Below, piece after piece: positions 35,037 to 43,222 of a stretch of 49,791 bases of DNA (position 1 is its first letter; each line of letters starts with the position of its first letter). The stretch comes from UBA993 sp964389365 (lineage in GTDB: Bacteria > Bacillota > Dethiobacteria > DTU022), in the NCBI GenBank assembly GCA_964389365.1, contig CAYMDO010000015.1:1-49791 (forward strand), in the 5' to 3' direction. The notes beneath the pieces are model-generated. The model was given only the letters and a program-made list of their open reading frames with translations. It searched no databases and was not told the DNA's origin. Both the position numbers and the translations under genes were made by a program.

Positions 35037-35697
35037 AAGCGTTCCCGGCGACCGGGTTTTTGTTTCCTGGAGCGGAGGAAAGGATTCCTACCTTTCGATG
35101 CTGCTGGCGCGGGAAAAAGGGCTTGAAATCGGCTGCCTGCTCAATTTTGCCGGTGAGGACGGCTACAGCCGGTCGCATGGACTAAGTACTGCGATACTGC
35201 GTCAACAAGCAAATGCGCTTGGCTTGCCCCTGCATACCGAAGCTGTAACATGGGAAAGCTATGAAGCCGGCTTTGAGCTGGCGGTTAAGGGGTTGAAAGA
35301 GCAGTACTTAATATCCGGCGGTATCTTTGGCGATATTAACCTGGAAGAACACCGGCAGTGGGTAGAAAAGATGGCCGGACGCTGCGGCATTAAATACAAT
35401 TTGCCCTTATGGCACATGGAAGAGCAGTTCGTTGCTGAAGAGCTGATCAGGCGCGGTGGAAAAGCCTTGATCGTTGCAATTCGCAGCGACCTGGTTGAGC
35501 AAAAGTGGTTAGGCCGGTTAATGGACCACGACTATATTGAATACTGTATCAGCATCGGCATTTCGCCCTGCGGTGAAGGTGGGGAAGCCCACACCCTGGT
35601 TGTTGACGGCCCCGGTTTTGCCGAGCCTGTCGCATACCGTGCCGGATCGAACAGGTTAAAAGGAAACCATGCAAAGCTTGAATTATATGCGGATTAA
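35026..35697 (+). CDS. Dph6-type ATP pyrophosphatase of a cobalamin operon
   Basis: PP-loop (N-type ATP pyrophosphatase) protein of the DUF71/COG2102 family. The signature SWSGGKDS (about residues 12-19) is followed by GGIFGDINLEEHRQWVE and GEGGEAHTLVVDGP, both typical of diphthine--ammonia ligase relatives. Bacteria have no diphthamide, and a subset of this family sits in cobalamin operons and is proposed to act in B12 salvage or amidation. ATG 35026 with GGGTGAAG upstream overlaps cobC by 11 bases; GTG 35014 is an alternative. The last codons overlap the convergent pucR-like gene. Confidence 0.85.
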   Translation: MIYESVPGDRVFVSWSGGKDSYLSMLLAREKGLEIGCLLNFAGEDGYSRSHGLSTAILRQQANALGLPLHTEAVTWESYEAGFELAVKGLKEQYLISGGIFGDINLEEHRQWVEKMAGRCGIKYNLPLWHMEEQFVAEELIRRGGKALIVAIRSDLVEQKWLGRLMDHDYIEYCISIGISPCGEGGEAHTLVVDGPGFAEPVAYRAGSNRLKGNHAKLELYAD

Positions 35698-36965
35698 AGG
35701 TGCAGGCCCCGGGCTTTTAAGTAGTCGTAGATTGTAAGCGCTTCGCTTAGAATTACTACGGCTGATGTTTCTTCAGGATTGATTCCGGTAAGTTTGCGAA
35801 TCTGGTTCAGACGGTACTTCATGGTATGGCGGTGGATATAGAGCTCTTCAGAAGCCTTTTTAATATTGTGGTGTTTCAGGTATACCCTGAGGGTCCGGAC
35901 CAGCGCTCCTCCGGTGCGCTGGTCGTATTCAAACAGGGGAGCCAGGGTTTCATGCAGCTGATCTTCGAGGGCTTCAGTTTTTTTGACCGAGAGGATCAGT
36001 TTTAACGGACCAAGTGCCGCGTAAGAACCGAACCCGTTTTGTTTAACAAGCCCCAGTACGGCAGCCTGCAGGGCCCCTTCGGCCTGGTCAAGTGCTTTTT
36101 CCCAGTTTGCCAGGTTAGAGTGGTTGTTACTTAATCCGAGGTAGACATCATACCGGGAGCATAAAAGCCGTAGCTCCTCAAGGATCCTTCTGCAGTACTG
36201 CATTATTGCGCTGCCGGTGCCGCTCTCCGGAAGCGGCTGCAACAGCAGGGTAAGGTTTGCACCGGCTGCCCCCAGCAGGTACGGTATATGCCGTTGTTCC
36301 ATCAGCTGAAAAAGAGCCTGGGCAACCGGCTCTGACAGATGTTCTTCGGTTAGAACCGGGTAATATGGCAGGCTGCGGTTCTGCTCGCAGGCCGCCACTC
36401 TGCAAATCCAATATTCCCGGTCTGTTTCAAGGCCTAAACCGAGAAAATCCTGATGGTAAGAAAATGGCTTAATACCCTCAGTCAGGCCGGCCCAGATAGC
36501 GAGCATGGCCCGGTATTTTCGCTGGATCAGGTCTTTCCCTTTTGCAGGCTGTATAGCCCCGGGTTCTTCTTTTTCAGCCTTTAGCAATGAAAGCATCAGC
36601 GACCTGGTTATCTTTTTAAAACTGATATCCGGGGGTATTTCGATCAAAGGTATGCTGTATGCGTTGAAAAGGTTTACCAGCGCCGCAGGTATTTCTTCTA
36701 TGTAGTGCCCGGTCTGGATCGCCATGGCGGCCATTTTGCGCTCGGCAAAAAGCCCGACCATCTCCTGCTGCCTTATTTCGTTCAAAATCTGCAGCCCGTG
36801 GGCTGTTGTGATTAAAAATTCACCGGGCTCTATGTGACTTAAATCATCAAGGATTTCCAGGATATTAACCCAGTAGATGTTATTGTTCAGACCGCCCCCG
36901 GTGGTTAAAAGTCGGCAGCGCCTGAAAATTTCAAGGTCTAGGGCTTCCTGGACAGTCAGAGCCAT
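35694..36965 (-). CDS. PucR-family transcriptional regulator
   Basis: 423 residues. The N-terminal PucR domain (VQEALDLEIFRRCRLLTTGG, NWVNILEI-like strand, FLITTAHGL) is followed by a middle region and a C-terminal PucR-type helix-turn-helix with ASEELYIHRHTMKYRLNQI. Members sense purines, amino acids or amines and bind upstream of catabolic operons. It is divergent from kamB-kamD-kamE with a palindromic site between, so it probably controls the aminomutase. ATG 36965 has GGAG seven bases upstream; ATG 36995 is an alternative. Ends convergently with the previous gene by 4 bases. Confidence 0.87.
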   Translation of the reverse strand: MALTVQEALDLEIFRRCRLLTTGGGLNNNIYWVNILEILDDLSHIEPGEFLITTAHGLQILNEIRQQEMVGLFAERKMAAMAIQTGHYIEEIPAALVNLFNAYSIPLIEIPPDISFKKITRSLMLSLLKAEKEEPGAIQPAKGKDLIQRKYRAMLAIWAGLTEGIKPFSYHQDFLGLGLETDREYWICRVAACEQNRSLPYYPVLTEEHLSEPVAQALFQLMEQRHIPYLLGAAGANLTLLLQPLPESGTGSAIMQYCRRILEELRLLCSRYDVYLGLSNNHSNLANWEKALDQAEGALQAAVLGLVKQNGFGSYAALGPLKLILSVKKTEALEDQLHETLAPLFEYDQRTGGALVRTLRVYLKHHNIKKASEELYIHRHTMKYRLNQIRKLTGINPEETSAVVILSEALTIYDYLKARGLHL

Positions 36966-37020
36966 TTTGTGTCTCCGTTCTTTTATTTTGATCATTTATA
37001 CTTCTCTTAATTCAAAATTA

Positions 37021-37091
37021 CTTCACATAATCCTGCAGACTTATACATAGTGTATAAGAAAATATTTGGTTTTTTGGCCTATCGTGTGAAG
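37021..37091. promoter_or_regulatory. Nested inverted repeats between pucR-like gene and kamB
   Basis: CTTATACA (37040-37047) and TGTATAAG (37051-37058) form a perfect palindrome with a 3-base centre. An outer pair, CTTCACA (37021-37027) and TGTGAAG (37085-37091), encloses it. This nested symmetry, 60-130 bases from the regulator start, is a good operator candidate. The spacer 37092-37268 has no other clear element. Confidence 0.5.
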
Positions 37092-37268
37092 GTATTTATC
37101 AGATACTTTTCGTATTTTATTGTTGATTCTACTGCTGAAGAACAGATCGCGGCAAATCATCTAACAGAGATAAAGCCTGCATGATACTACAGGCCGCACC
37201 ATAATAAGAGTAAGTTCCATGATCGCAGTAGAATCTTTTTTTGACCACTTTTAGGTGCTGACGGGGAT

Positions 37269-38321
37269 ATGATGATCAGACTGGATCACTTGGTAAAAAC
37301 AGCAGGCTGCAGCTCGATTGCGATCGTGGGCATGACAAAAAACGTTGGTAAAACGGTTACTTTTAATCATCTGGTAGCATTGGTTGAAAAAGACGGAGTA
37401 ATCCCGGGTTTGATTTCAGCAGGCTACGACGGTGAGCGTTTTGACCGGCTGACCTTAAAAGAAAAACCGAGAATCTACGCGCCTGAAGGAGCCATTGTAG
37501 CAACGGCTAAAGCCTGCTATGACGCAGCCGATGCCGGACTCGATCTGCTGGCGACCAGCACGTTTTCAACCCCGCTCGGTGAAGTTTTACTGGCCAGGGT
37601 GAGGCGGCCCGGACTGGTTGAGCTGGCCGGCCCGGGCAGTGTTTCTTCGCTGCGTGAGCTGGTTGCGGATATGGCTGATTTCGGTGCCGGATTTGTTTTG
37701 GTGGATGGTGCGATTAACCGCCTGGCATCTGCTTCGCCGCTCTTAACCGGTGGCACTATCCTGGCTACCGGCGCCGCTCTCGGGCCGACGATGGATGATG
37801 TGATTAAAAAAACTGTTTTCCGCCGTAATCTTTTTACTGCTGCCGCGGTGGAAGGCGATATGGCTGCAGCGGCCAGGTCCGGCCTGAAAACCGGTAATGC
37901 GGTGTTACTCCACCGCGACGGTAACAATTTGAGCATTGAACCGGTCAGGGCCACTATTCCGCTTCTGGCCGGAGCGCAGCTGATTGACAGATGCCGCCGG
38001 GAAACCGAGGCGCTGGTTTTTGGCGGGGCAGTGGTTGACAATAATTTAGCGGAAGTGATGGAGTACTATCCTGTGCTGCCAACGCTGGTCGTGGTGGATG
38101 CTACACGTCTTTTTATCTCGCCTGAATTATATTATCGTTTCATAAATAAGGGCGGTAAAATTGAAGTCCTGGAAAGAATAAATCTGGTTGCAGTAACACT
38201 GAACCCGACAGATCCCTGCGGTAGGGGTTATGACCCGCAGATGTTTTTGGAGAGGATGAAGGAAGCGTTAAGTTCATGTCCCGTATTCGATCTCGTTTAC
38301 GAAAACTCGATACACCCTTAA
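37269..38321 (+). CDS. kamB: Lysine 5,6-aminomutase reactivase subunit (KamB-like)
   Basis: A 350-residue P-loop protein starting with IAIVGMTKNVGKTVTFNHL (Walker A, residues 21-29), then EKPRIYAPEGAIVATA, RRPGLVELAGPGSVSSLREL, ADFGAGFVLVDGAINRLASA and GGTILATGAALGPTMDDVIK. This matches the protein encoded upstream of kamD/kamE and ornithine aminomutase genes in amino-acid-fermenting clostridia and annotated as a reactivase subunit that helps exchange damaged adenosylcobalamin. The usual MutS-like partner (KamC) is not between kamB and kamD here. ATG 37269 or 37272 is the start. Confidence 0.8.
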   Translation: MMIRLDHLVKTAGCSSIAIVGMTKNVGKTVTFNHLVALVEKDGVIPGLISAGYDGERFDRLTLKEKPRIYAPEGAIVATAKACYDAADAGLDLLATSTFSTPLGEVLLARVRRPGLVELAGPGSVSSLRELVADMADFGAGFVLVDGAINRLASASPLLTGGTILATGAALGPTMDDVIKKTVFRRNLFTAAAVEGDMAAAARSGLKTGNAVLLHRDGNNLSIEPVRATIPLLAGAQLIDRCRRETEALVFGGAVVDNNLAEVMEYYPVLPTLVVVDATRLFISPELYYRFINKGGKIEVLERINLVAVTLNPTDPCGRGYDPQMFLERMKEALSSCPVFDLVYENSIHP

Positions 38322-38409
38322 ACGCGCTCTTCTCTGGGGAGTAACTCCGGGTGTGGGCAAAAAATATCTACAGTATCATAAAATATTTAACGAAAGGATA
38401 GTGATGTAA

Positions 38410-39987
38410 GTGGCAAACAAACTGGATTTGGATCGCTCAAAAGTTGATCTGTCCAGAGAAATGGCCGGTAAAATTGCCGATCGCCTGCATGCATGGATTG
38501 GCGATTATACAACTACTACCACTGAAAGGGCTGCTGCGCGGTTGCTCGGTATTGACGGAGTAGACGCTGCCGAAGTGCCGTTGGCCAATGTAATGGTTGA
38601 AAAACTCCAGCAGGCCGGCCTGCTGGACCGGGGCCTGGTGCCCTGGCTGGCAAAAGCGATTGTTGACAGGGGTGAAACCTCGCAGGAAGTTGCCCGGGCC
38701 CTTGCGGACGGAACTCTGCAAGTTAAGGATGTCCCGGATTGCCCGGAAGAAAAGTGGCGAACAGTTGCCGACGAACTGGCAAAAAAATCAGCCGCTCAGA
38801 TCAGCTCGGTCAGGGCTGAACGGGAGCGCCGGATCGCCGGGGCCGCCCCACCCGGCAAACCTATGTTATATGTGATCGTTGCTACCGGTAACGTTTATGA
38901 AGATGCCGTGCAAGCAAAGGCTGCAGCCCTGCAGGGAGCCGATATAGTAGCCGTAATCAGGCATACCGGGCAGAGCCTGCTTGATTACGTGCCTTATGGG
39001 CCGACAAGTGAAGGGTTTGGCGGCACTTATGCCACCCAGGACAACTTCCGCATTGTGCGAAAAGCGCTTGACGAAGCCGGGGAGGAGACCGGGCGTTATA
39101 TACGCCTGGTTAACTATGCTTCGGGGCTTTGCATGCCCGAGATATCAGCCATGGGCGCCATCGAACGCCTTGACATGATGCTGAACGATGCCATGTACGG
39201 GATTTTATTCCGCGATATCAATATGCGCCGGACTTTTATCGACCAGCACTTTTCTAGGATGATCAATGCCTGTGCCGGTATTGTCATCAATACGGGAGAA
39301 GATAATTATTTGACCACGACCGATGCTTTTGACAAGGGCTACACTGTTTTAGCGTCACAGTTTATTAACGAACAGCTGGCATTGCGTTCTGGCCTGAAAG
39401 AAGAGCAGCTGGGTTTGGGGCATGCCTTTGAGATTAACCCGGCTATGGAAGATGGCCTGCTGATGGAGATCGCGCAGGCACAGCTCTGCCGTGAGTTATT
39501 CCCCAAATCACCGCTCAAGTACATGCCTCCAACCAAGCACGCTACAGGCAACATTTTTAAAACATACCTGATCAACGGCATGTATAATTTGGTGGCAGTG
39601 TTGACCGGGCAGGAGATCCAGCTTCTCGGCATGCTGACCGAAGCGATTCATACACCTTTTATCAGCGATCGCTATTTAAGCATTGATAATGCCGGCTACA
39701 TTTTTAACAACGCCCGCCACTTAGGTGATGAGCTGGTCTTTGCTACCGGCGGCAAGGTGCAAACCCGTGCCGCTTACCTGCTCGGTGAGGCCTGTAAAAT
39801 GCTGCAGGAAATAGAGCAGATTGGCCTTGAAACAGCGATGGAAAGGGGTATGTTTGCCGATATCAAGCGGACCCGCGAAGGCGGTAAAGGCGGTAACGGG
39901 GTTATCAAAAAAGACAGCTGTTATTACAACCCGTTCCTCGATATTTTTGGTAATCACGGTCCAGTAATTGAAGGGAGGCGCTCTTGA
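38410..39987 (+). CDS. kamD: D-lysine 5,6-aminomutase, alpha subunit
   Basis: Large subunit of the adenosylcobalamin- and PLP-dependent enzyme that moves the terminal amino group of lysine to carbon 5. The 525-residue size equals the clostridial KamD. Recognisable parts are the N-terminal TTTTERAAARLLGIDGVD, the barrel with YVIVATGNVYEDAVQAKAAA and GADIVAVIRHTGQSLLDYVP, YGPTSEGFGGTYATQ, KHATGNIFKTYLINGMYN and the final NPFLDIFGNHGP. Separate KamD and KamE genes argue against ornithine 4,5-aminomutase, which has a small OraS and a fused large OraE. GTG 38410 is the start, with GAAAGGAT upstream. Confidence 0.94.
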   Translation: MANKLDLDRSKVDLSREMAGKIADRLHAWIGDYTTTTTERAAARLLGIDGVDAAEVPLANVMVEKLQQAGLLDRGLVPWLAKAIVDRGETSQEVARALADGTLQVKDVPDCPEEKWRTVADELAKKSAAQISSVRAERERRIAGAAPPGKPMLYVIVATGNVYEDAVQAKAAALQGADIVAVIRHTGQSLLDYVPYGPTSEGFGGTYATQDNFRIVRKALDEAGEETGRYIRLVNYASGLCMPEISAMGAIERLDMMLNDAMYGILFRDINMRRTFIDQHFSRMINACAGIVINTGEDNYLTTTDAFDKGYTVLASQFINEQLALRSGLKEEQLGLGHAFEINPAMEDGLLMEIAQAQLCRELFPKSPLKYMPPTKHATGNIFKTYLINGMYNLVAVLTGQEIQLLGMLTEAIHTPFISDRYLSIDNAGYIFNNARHLGDELVFATGGKVQTRAAYLLGEACKMLQEIEQIGLETAMERGMFADIKRTREGGKGGNGVIKKDSCYYNPFLDIFGNHGPVIEGRRS

Positions 39988-39988
39988 A

Positions 39989-40741
39989 GTGTCTGTTGAC
40001 TTAAGCAAAGTAAAGACTTACGGTGATACACTAAATGACGGGGCGGTGCAGCTGAGCTTTACCTTACCGGTGCCGGCCGGTGACGAAGCCCGGGAAGCTG
40101 CCCGGCAGATTGCTATCAAAATGGGATTGGATTCGCCGGCTGTTACCGAAATGGCTGACCTGGGTGCCGGTTTTACTTTTTTTGTCCTCTATGGCAAATG
40201 TACCCACAGTGTTGATTTTTCAGCGATAAAAATACCCAAGCAGCAGCAAAGAATCATGGATTTCAAAGAGATTAACTACCTGATAAAAAATGAACTGGGG
40301 CGCAAGGTGGTAGTGGCAGCCGCCTGCACCGGCAGTGATGCCCACACGGTCGGGATTGACGCGATTATCAATATGAAAGGTTATATGGGGGAATACGGCC
40401 TGGAACGTTACCCGGAGATGGAAGCGTATAACCTGGGCAGTCAGGTGCCTAATGCCGAGCTGCTGGCCAGGGCGGTCGAACTGGGCGCCGATGCGATCCT
40501 GGTATCGCAGGTTGTAACCCAGAAGAATATCCACCTGGAAAACTTAACTGAACTGGTTGAATTGGCCGAGGCGGAAGGTCTGCGCGATAAGGTATTATTG
40601 ATTTGCGGCGGGCCGCGCATCTCACATGAGCTGGCCATTGAGCTCGGTTATGATGCCGGTTTCGGGCCTGGCACACTGCCAAATCACGTTGCTTCTTACA
40701 TCGCAGCGGAACTGTTGCGGTGCAAAAAGCCAGGCAGTTAA
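39989..40741 (+). CDS. kamE: D-lysine 5,6-aminomutase, beta subunit (B12- and PLP-binding)
   Basis: The small subunit carries both cofactors. The cobalamin-binding DxHxxG is Asp117, His119 and Gly122 (GSDAHTVG), and Lys130 eleven residues after the His matches the PLP-Schiff-base lysine (Lys144 with His133 in the Clostridium enzyme). GYMGEYGLERYPEMEAYNLG and LVSQVVTQKNIHL follow. Start GTG 39989 is one base after the kamD stop, with GGGAGG inside the kamD 3' end; the frame opens at 39968 but that TTG is unlikely. No kamA, kdd, kce or kal genes follow. Confidence 0.94.
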   Translation: MSVDLSKVKTYGDTLNDGAVQLSFTLPVPAGDEAREAARQIAIKMGLDSPAVTEMADLGAGFTFFVLYGKCTHSVDFSAIKIPKQQQRIMDFKEINYLIKNELGRKVVVAAACTGSDAHTVGIDAIINMKGYMGEYGLERYPEMEAYNLGSQVPNAELLARAVELGADAILVSQVVTQKNIHLENLTELVELAEAEGLRDKVLLICGGPRISHELAIELGYDAGFGPGTLPNHVASYIAAELLRCKKPGS

Positions 40742-40914
40742 GAGACGTTGCAGATTTTTATCAGTGCAGGTATTTTCATAGCATCAGTGATATCTTATTT
40801 TTAAGCGTTTTACCTGGCGGCTGGTTTTCAGAACAGCTGCACTGTGGTAATATTGGCCTGTCCGGCCTCAGTTTTTAACCAGGCCGGGCAGTTTTATTGG
40901 GAGCGCCTGAGAAC

Positions 40915-41850
40915 ATGAACGAGAATGCTGAAAACAAAAAAACAATCATGGCAGATATATCGCTTCTCTTTGTTGCCCTTTTTTGGGGTTCCAACTTCGT
41001 GATCATGAAACACGCTTTCGAGGTTATCGAACCTTTTACCTATCTCGGGATCCGGTTCTGCCTTGCAGCACTGATATTAGCGGTTATCTTCCGAAAACGG
41101 CTGCTGAAAGCCCATTTGGGAGATTATCTGGCCGGAGTGCAGATCGGTTTTTTCCTATTTACCGGATACATTTTTCAAACCGTTGGCCTGCTCTATACCA
41201 CGCCGGCCAACTCCGGCTTTATCACCGGTATGGCAGTGGTGGTTGTTCCTTTCTTGTACTATTTAATCACCAAAAAATCACCGGGCCTGTGGGCAGTGAT
41301 CGGGGCGCTGATGGCGGCAGTGGGCCTTTTCTTCATGTCCGCCAGCGATACAATGGGCCTGGGGTTTGGCGATCTGCTGACCCTGATCGGCTCTTTTCTC
41401 TTTGCCGGCCACCTGATAGCAATAGCTATTCACGTCAGGTTTCGTGACCCGGTTGTATTGGCGGTAACCCAAATTGCCCTTACCGGTGCCGCCAGCTTTG
41501 CCGTTGCAGTTGTATTTGAGCCAACCAACGGGATGTTTATTCACTCGCCGGCTATCTGGGGTGCGATTTTGTACGCGGTCATCTTTTGCACAATCGGTGC
41601 TTTTGTCACCCAGACTATAGCCCAGCGCTACACCCCGCCTACCCACGCGGTGCTGATCCTTACTACAGAAGCGGTTTTTGCCGGATTATTTTCGTATTTT
41701 TTTTGGGGTGAGATCTTTACCGTGCAAAAATTGTTCGGTGCGGGTTTAATCTTATCAGGTATTTTAATTACCGAGCTGCGGCCATTGTTAGTTGTTAAAT
41801 TGCTGCGGCGGCGGGAAGAAAAGCCGGCCATCAGGGAGCTTAAGCAATAA
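40915..41850 (+). CDS. EamA/DMT family permease
   Basis: Ten predicted membrane segments in two EamA halves. ISLLFVALFWGSNFVIMK and FTYLGIRFCLAALIL mark the first half; AFVTQTIAQRYTPPTHAVL with TEAVFAGLFSYFFWGE marks the second. Substrates of this family are usually amino acids or metabolites exported from the cell; specificity here is unknown. ATG 40915 follows GGGAG; the open frame from TTG 40897 is less likely. The position after kamDE could indicate export of an amino acid product, but the 173-base spacing makes this weak. Confidence 0.85.
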   Translation: MNENAENKKTIMADISLLFVALFWGSNFVIMKHAFEVIEPFTYLGIRFCLAALILAVIFRKRLLKAHLGDYLAGVQIGFFLFTGYIFQTVGLLYTTPANSGFITGMAVVVVPFLYYLITKKSPGLWAVIGALMAAVGLFFMSASDTMGLGFGDLLTLIGSFLFAGHLIAIAIHVRFRDPVVLAVTQIALTGAASFAVAVVFEPTNGMFIHSPAIWGAILYAVIFCTIGAFVTQTIAQRYTPPTHAVLILTTEAVFAGLFSYFFWGEIFTVQKLFGAGLILSGILITELRPLLVVKLLRRREEKPAIRELKQ

Positions 41851-41915
41851 TAAAAAGGAATTAGGCCCCCGAAGCAGAATAGCAAAGCATTGTAAACATT
41901 CCGGGGGTGCGCGGC

Positions 41916-43034
41916 TTGGAAAAGGAAATCAGGGAATACGCCCTGGAGATCGGCTTTGATGATGTTGGTTTTACCACTGCTGAACCATTCCCACAATTAT
42001 CAGAGGCTTTAGAAGAACGAAAAGATGGTTACAGCTGGATTAGCGACGGGTTGCTGCAGCTGGCCCGTGTGGCCGATCCTGGGTTTGTGCTGCCTTCTGC
42101 CCGTTCGATCGTGGTGTTGATCTACGATTATTATAAGCAGGAATACCCGGTGGAGTTTAACGGGCGCATCGGCAAAGCTTATCAATCAAGACTCTATCCG
42201 GGCAAAAAACGCCTTTTTGGCAGTCGTTTACACCTGATCAGGGAATTCCTGGAGAGCAAAGGGATGGAAGTCGGCTTCAGGCCGGCAATGCCGGAGCGGC
42301 AGGCTGCAGTGCGGGCCGGTCTGGGCAGCTTTGGCTGCAATACGTTTGTTTATTCTTTTGGGCACGGCAGCTACATCAGTATCGTGGCTATGGCGGTCAG
42401 CGGTGAGCTTGAGCCGGCACCAGCCCGAAAAGATCACAGCTGCCCCGATGACTGTTGCCGCTGTATTAAAGCATGTCCAACCGGGGCTTTATACGCTCCG
42501 TACAAAATGGATCCGCTGCGCTGTATAGCTTTTAACAGTTATGGCGCCGGTAATTTTCCGGGAGCCCCCGGGGATATTCCGCCTGCAGTTCGCGTAAAAA
42601 TGGGCGGCTGGATTTACGGCTGCGATCTCTGCCAGGATGCCTGTCCCCATAACCAGGCCAGGCTGAGGCAAAAACTGGCGCCGGAAGCATTTCTGCAGGA
42701 GATGGTGCCCAGGTTCGAGCTTCCGTTACTGCTGGCAATGGATGACCGGTACTTTCATGAAACTGTGCAGCAGCTGTTATATGGCTATATCTGGGAGAAA
42801 AAAATTATACAGCGTAATGCGGCGATTGCGCTTGGCAATTGCCGTGATGAGTCAGCCGTTCCCCTGCTGGCCAAAGCACTGTCCGACCCCCAGGAAATGG
42901 TGCGCAAGTACAGCGCCTGGGCTTTGGGCAGGATTGGCGGCAGTAAGGGCATGAAAAAGCTTGAGAGAGCGTTGAGTGTAGAAAACGAGGCCGCTGTTAT
43001 TGCTGAAATTAATACTGCGCTCGAAAGCTGCTGA
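41916..43034 (+). CDS. QueG-like double-cluster iron-sulfur protein
   Basis: Similar in layout to epoxyqueuosine reductase QueG: an N-terminal cobalamin-type domain (GFDDVGFTTAEPF), two 4Fe-4S clusters (CIKACPTGALY, CIAF, IYGCDLCQDACPHN) and C-terminal HEAT-like repeats (AIALGNCRDESAVPLLAKAL, SAWALGRIGGSKGMKKL). But the substrate region differs: GSFGCNTFVYSFGHGSYISI replaces the QueG GKNT...LGEI pattern. It may therefore be a paralogue acting on a different substrate. TTG 41916 has GGGGG at proper spacing; GTG 41907 overlaps that G run. CCCCC at 41866-41870 could pair with this ribosome site. Confidence 0.75.
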   Translation: MEKEIREYALEIGFDDVGFTTAEPFPQLSEALEERKDGYSWISDGLLQLARVADPGFVLPSARSIVVLIYDYYKQEYPVEFNGRIGKAYQSRLYPGKKRLFGSRLHLIREFLESKGMEVGFRPAMPERQAAVRAGLGSFGCNTFVYSFGHGSYISIVAMAVSGELEPAPARKDHSCPDDCCRCIKACPTGALYAPYKMDPLRCIAFNSYGAGNFPGAPGDIPPAVRVKMGGWIYGCDLCQDACPHNQARLRQKLAPEAFLQEMVPRFELPLLLAMDDRYFHETVQQLLYGYIWEKKIIQRNAAIALGNCRDESAVPLLAKALSDPQEMVRKYSAWALGRIGGSKGMKKLERALSVENEAAVIAEINTALESC

Positions 43035-43079
43035 TACGGAAAAGCTGATTATTGCTCTGGCCCGGCTCGGAAATTGCAT

Positions 43080-43108
43080 TTGACAAGCAAGCGCTCTACC
43101 GGTATGAT
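43080..43108 (+). promoter_or_regulatory. Promoter of hutH
   Basis: TTGACA (43080-43085) and TATGAT (43103-43108) are exactly 17 bases apart. The start site would be near 43115, giving a leader of about 108 bases that contains the HutP site and terminator. Confidence 0.65.
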
Positions 43109-43150
43109 GTCAATGACTGAAGAGTAATTATTATGTGGTCCAGCTGCTCA

Positions 43151-43167
43151 TAGCTATTAGACATGAG
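43151..43167 (+). promoter_or_regulatory. HutP RNA-binding site (NAG-N4-NAG-N4-NAG)
   Basis: TAG CTAT TAG ACAT GAG gives three NAG triplets spaced by exactly four bases, the pattern recognised by the Bacillus subtilis HutP hexamer in hut mRNA. It abuts the terminator at 43168. HutP, bound with L-histidine and Mg2+, should bind here and prevent terminator formation, so hutH is transcribed when histidine is present. Confidence 0.75.
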
Positions 43168-43202
43168 AGAGCGCCGGGACGATAGTCCTTTCGCTCTTTT
43201 TT
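43168..43202 (+). terminator. Attenuator terminator in the hutH leader
   Basis: AGAGCG (43168-43173) pairs with CGCTCT (43192-43197), with an inner GGGAC/GTCCT stem around a GATA tetraloop, followed by a T tract. It lies just upstream of the hutH ribosome site GAAAGGGG and directly after the HutP triplets. Confidence 0.85.
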
Positions 43203-43222
43203 ATTTGAAAGGGGTTTAGTAA

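Noticed and set aside
38410..40741. kamDE as ornithine 4,5-aminomutase
   Set aside because: Subunit sizes (525 and 250 residues) match KamD/KamE; ornithine aminomutase has a roughly 120-residue OraS and a large OraE.
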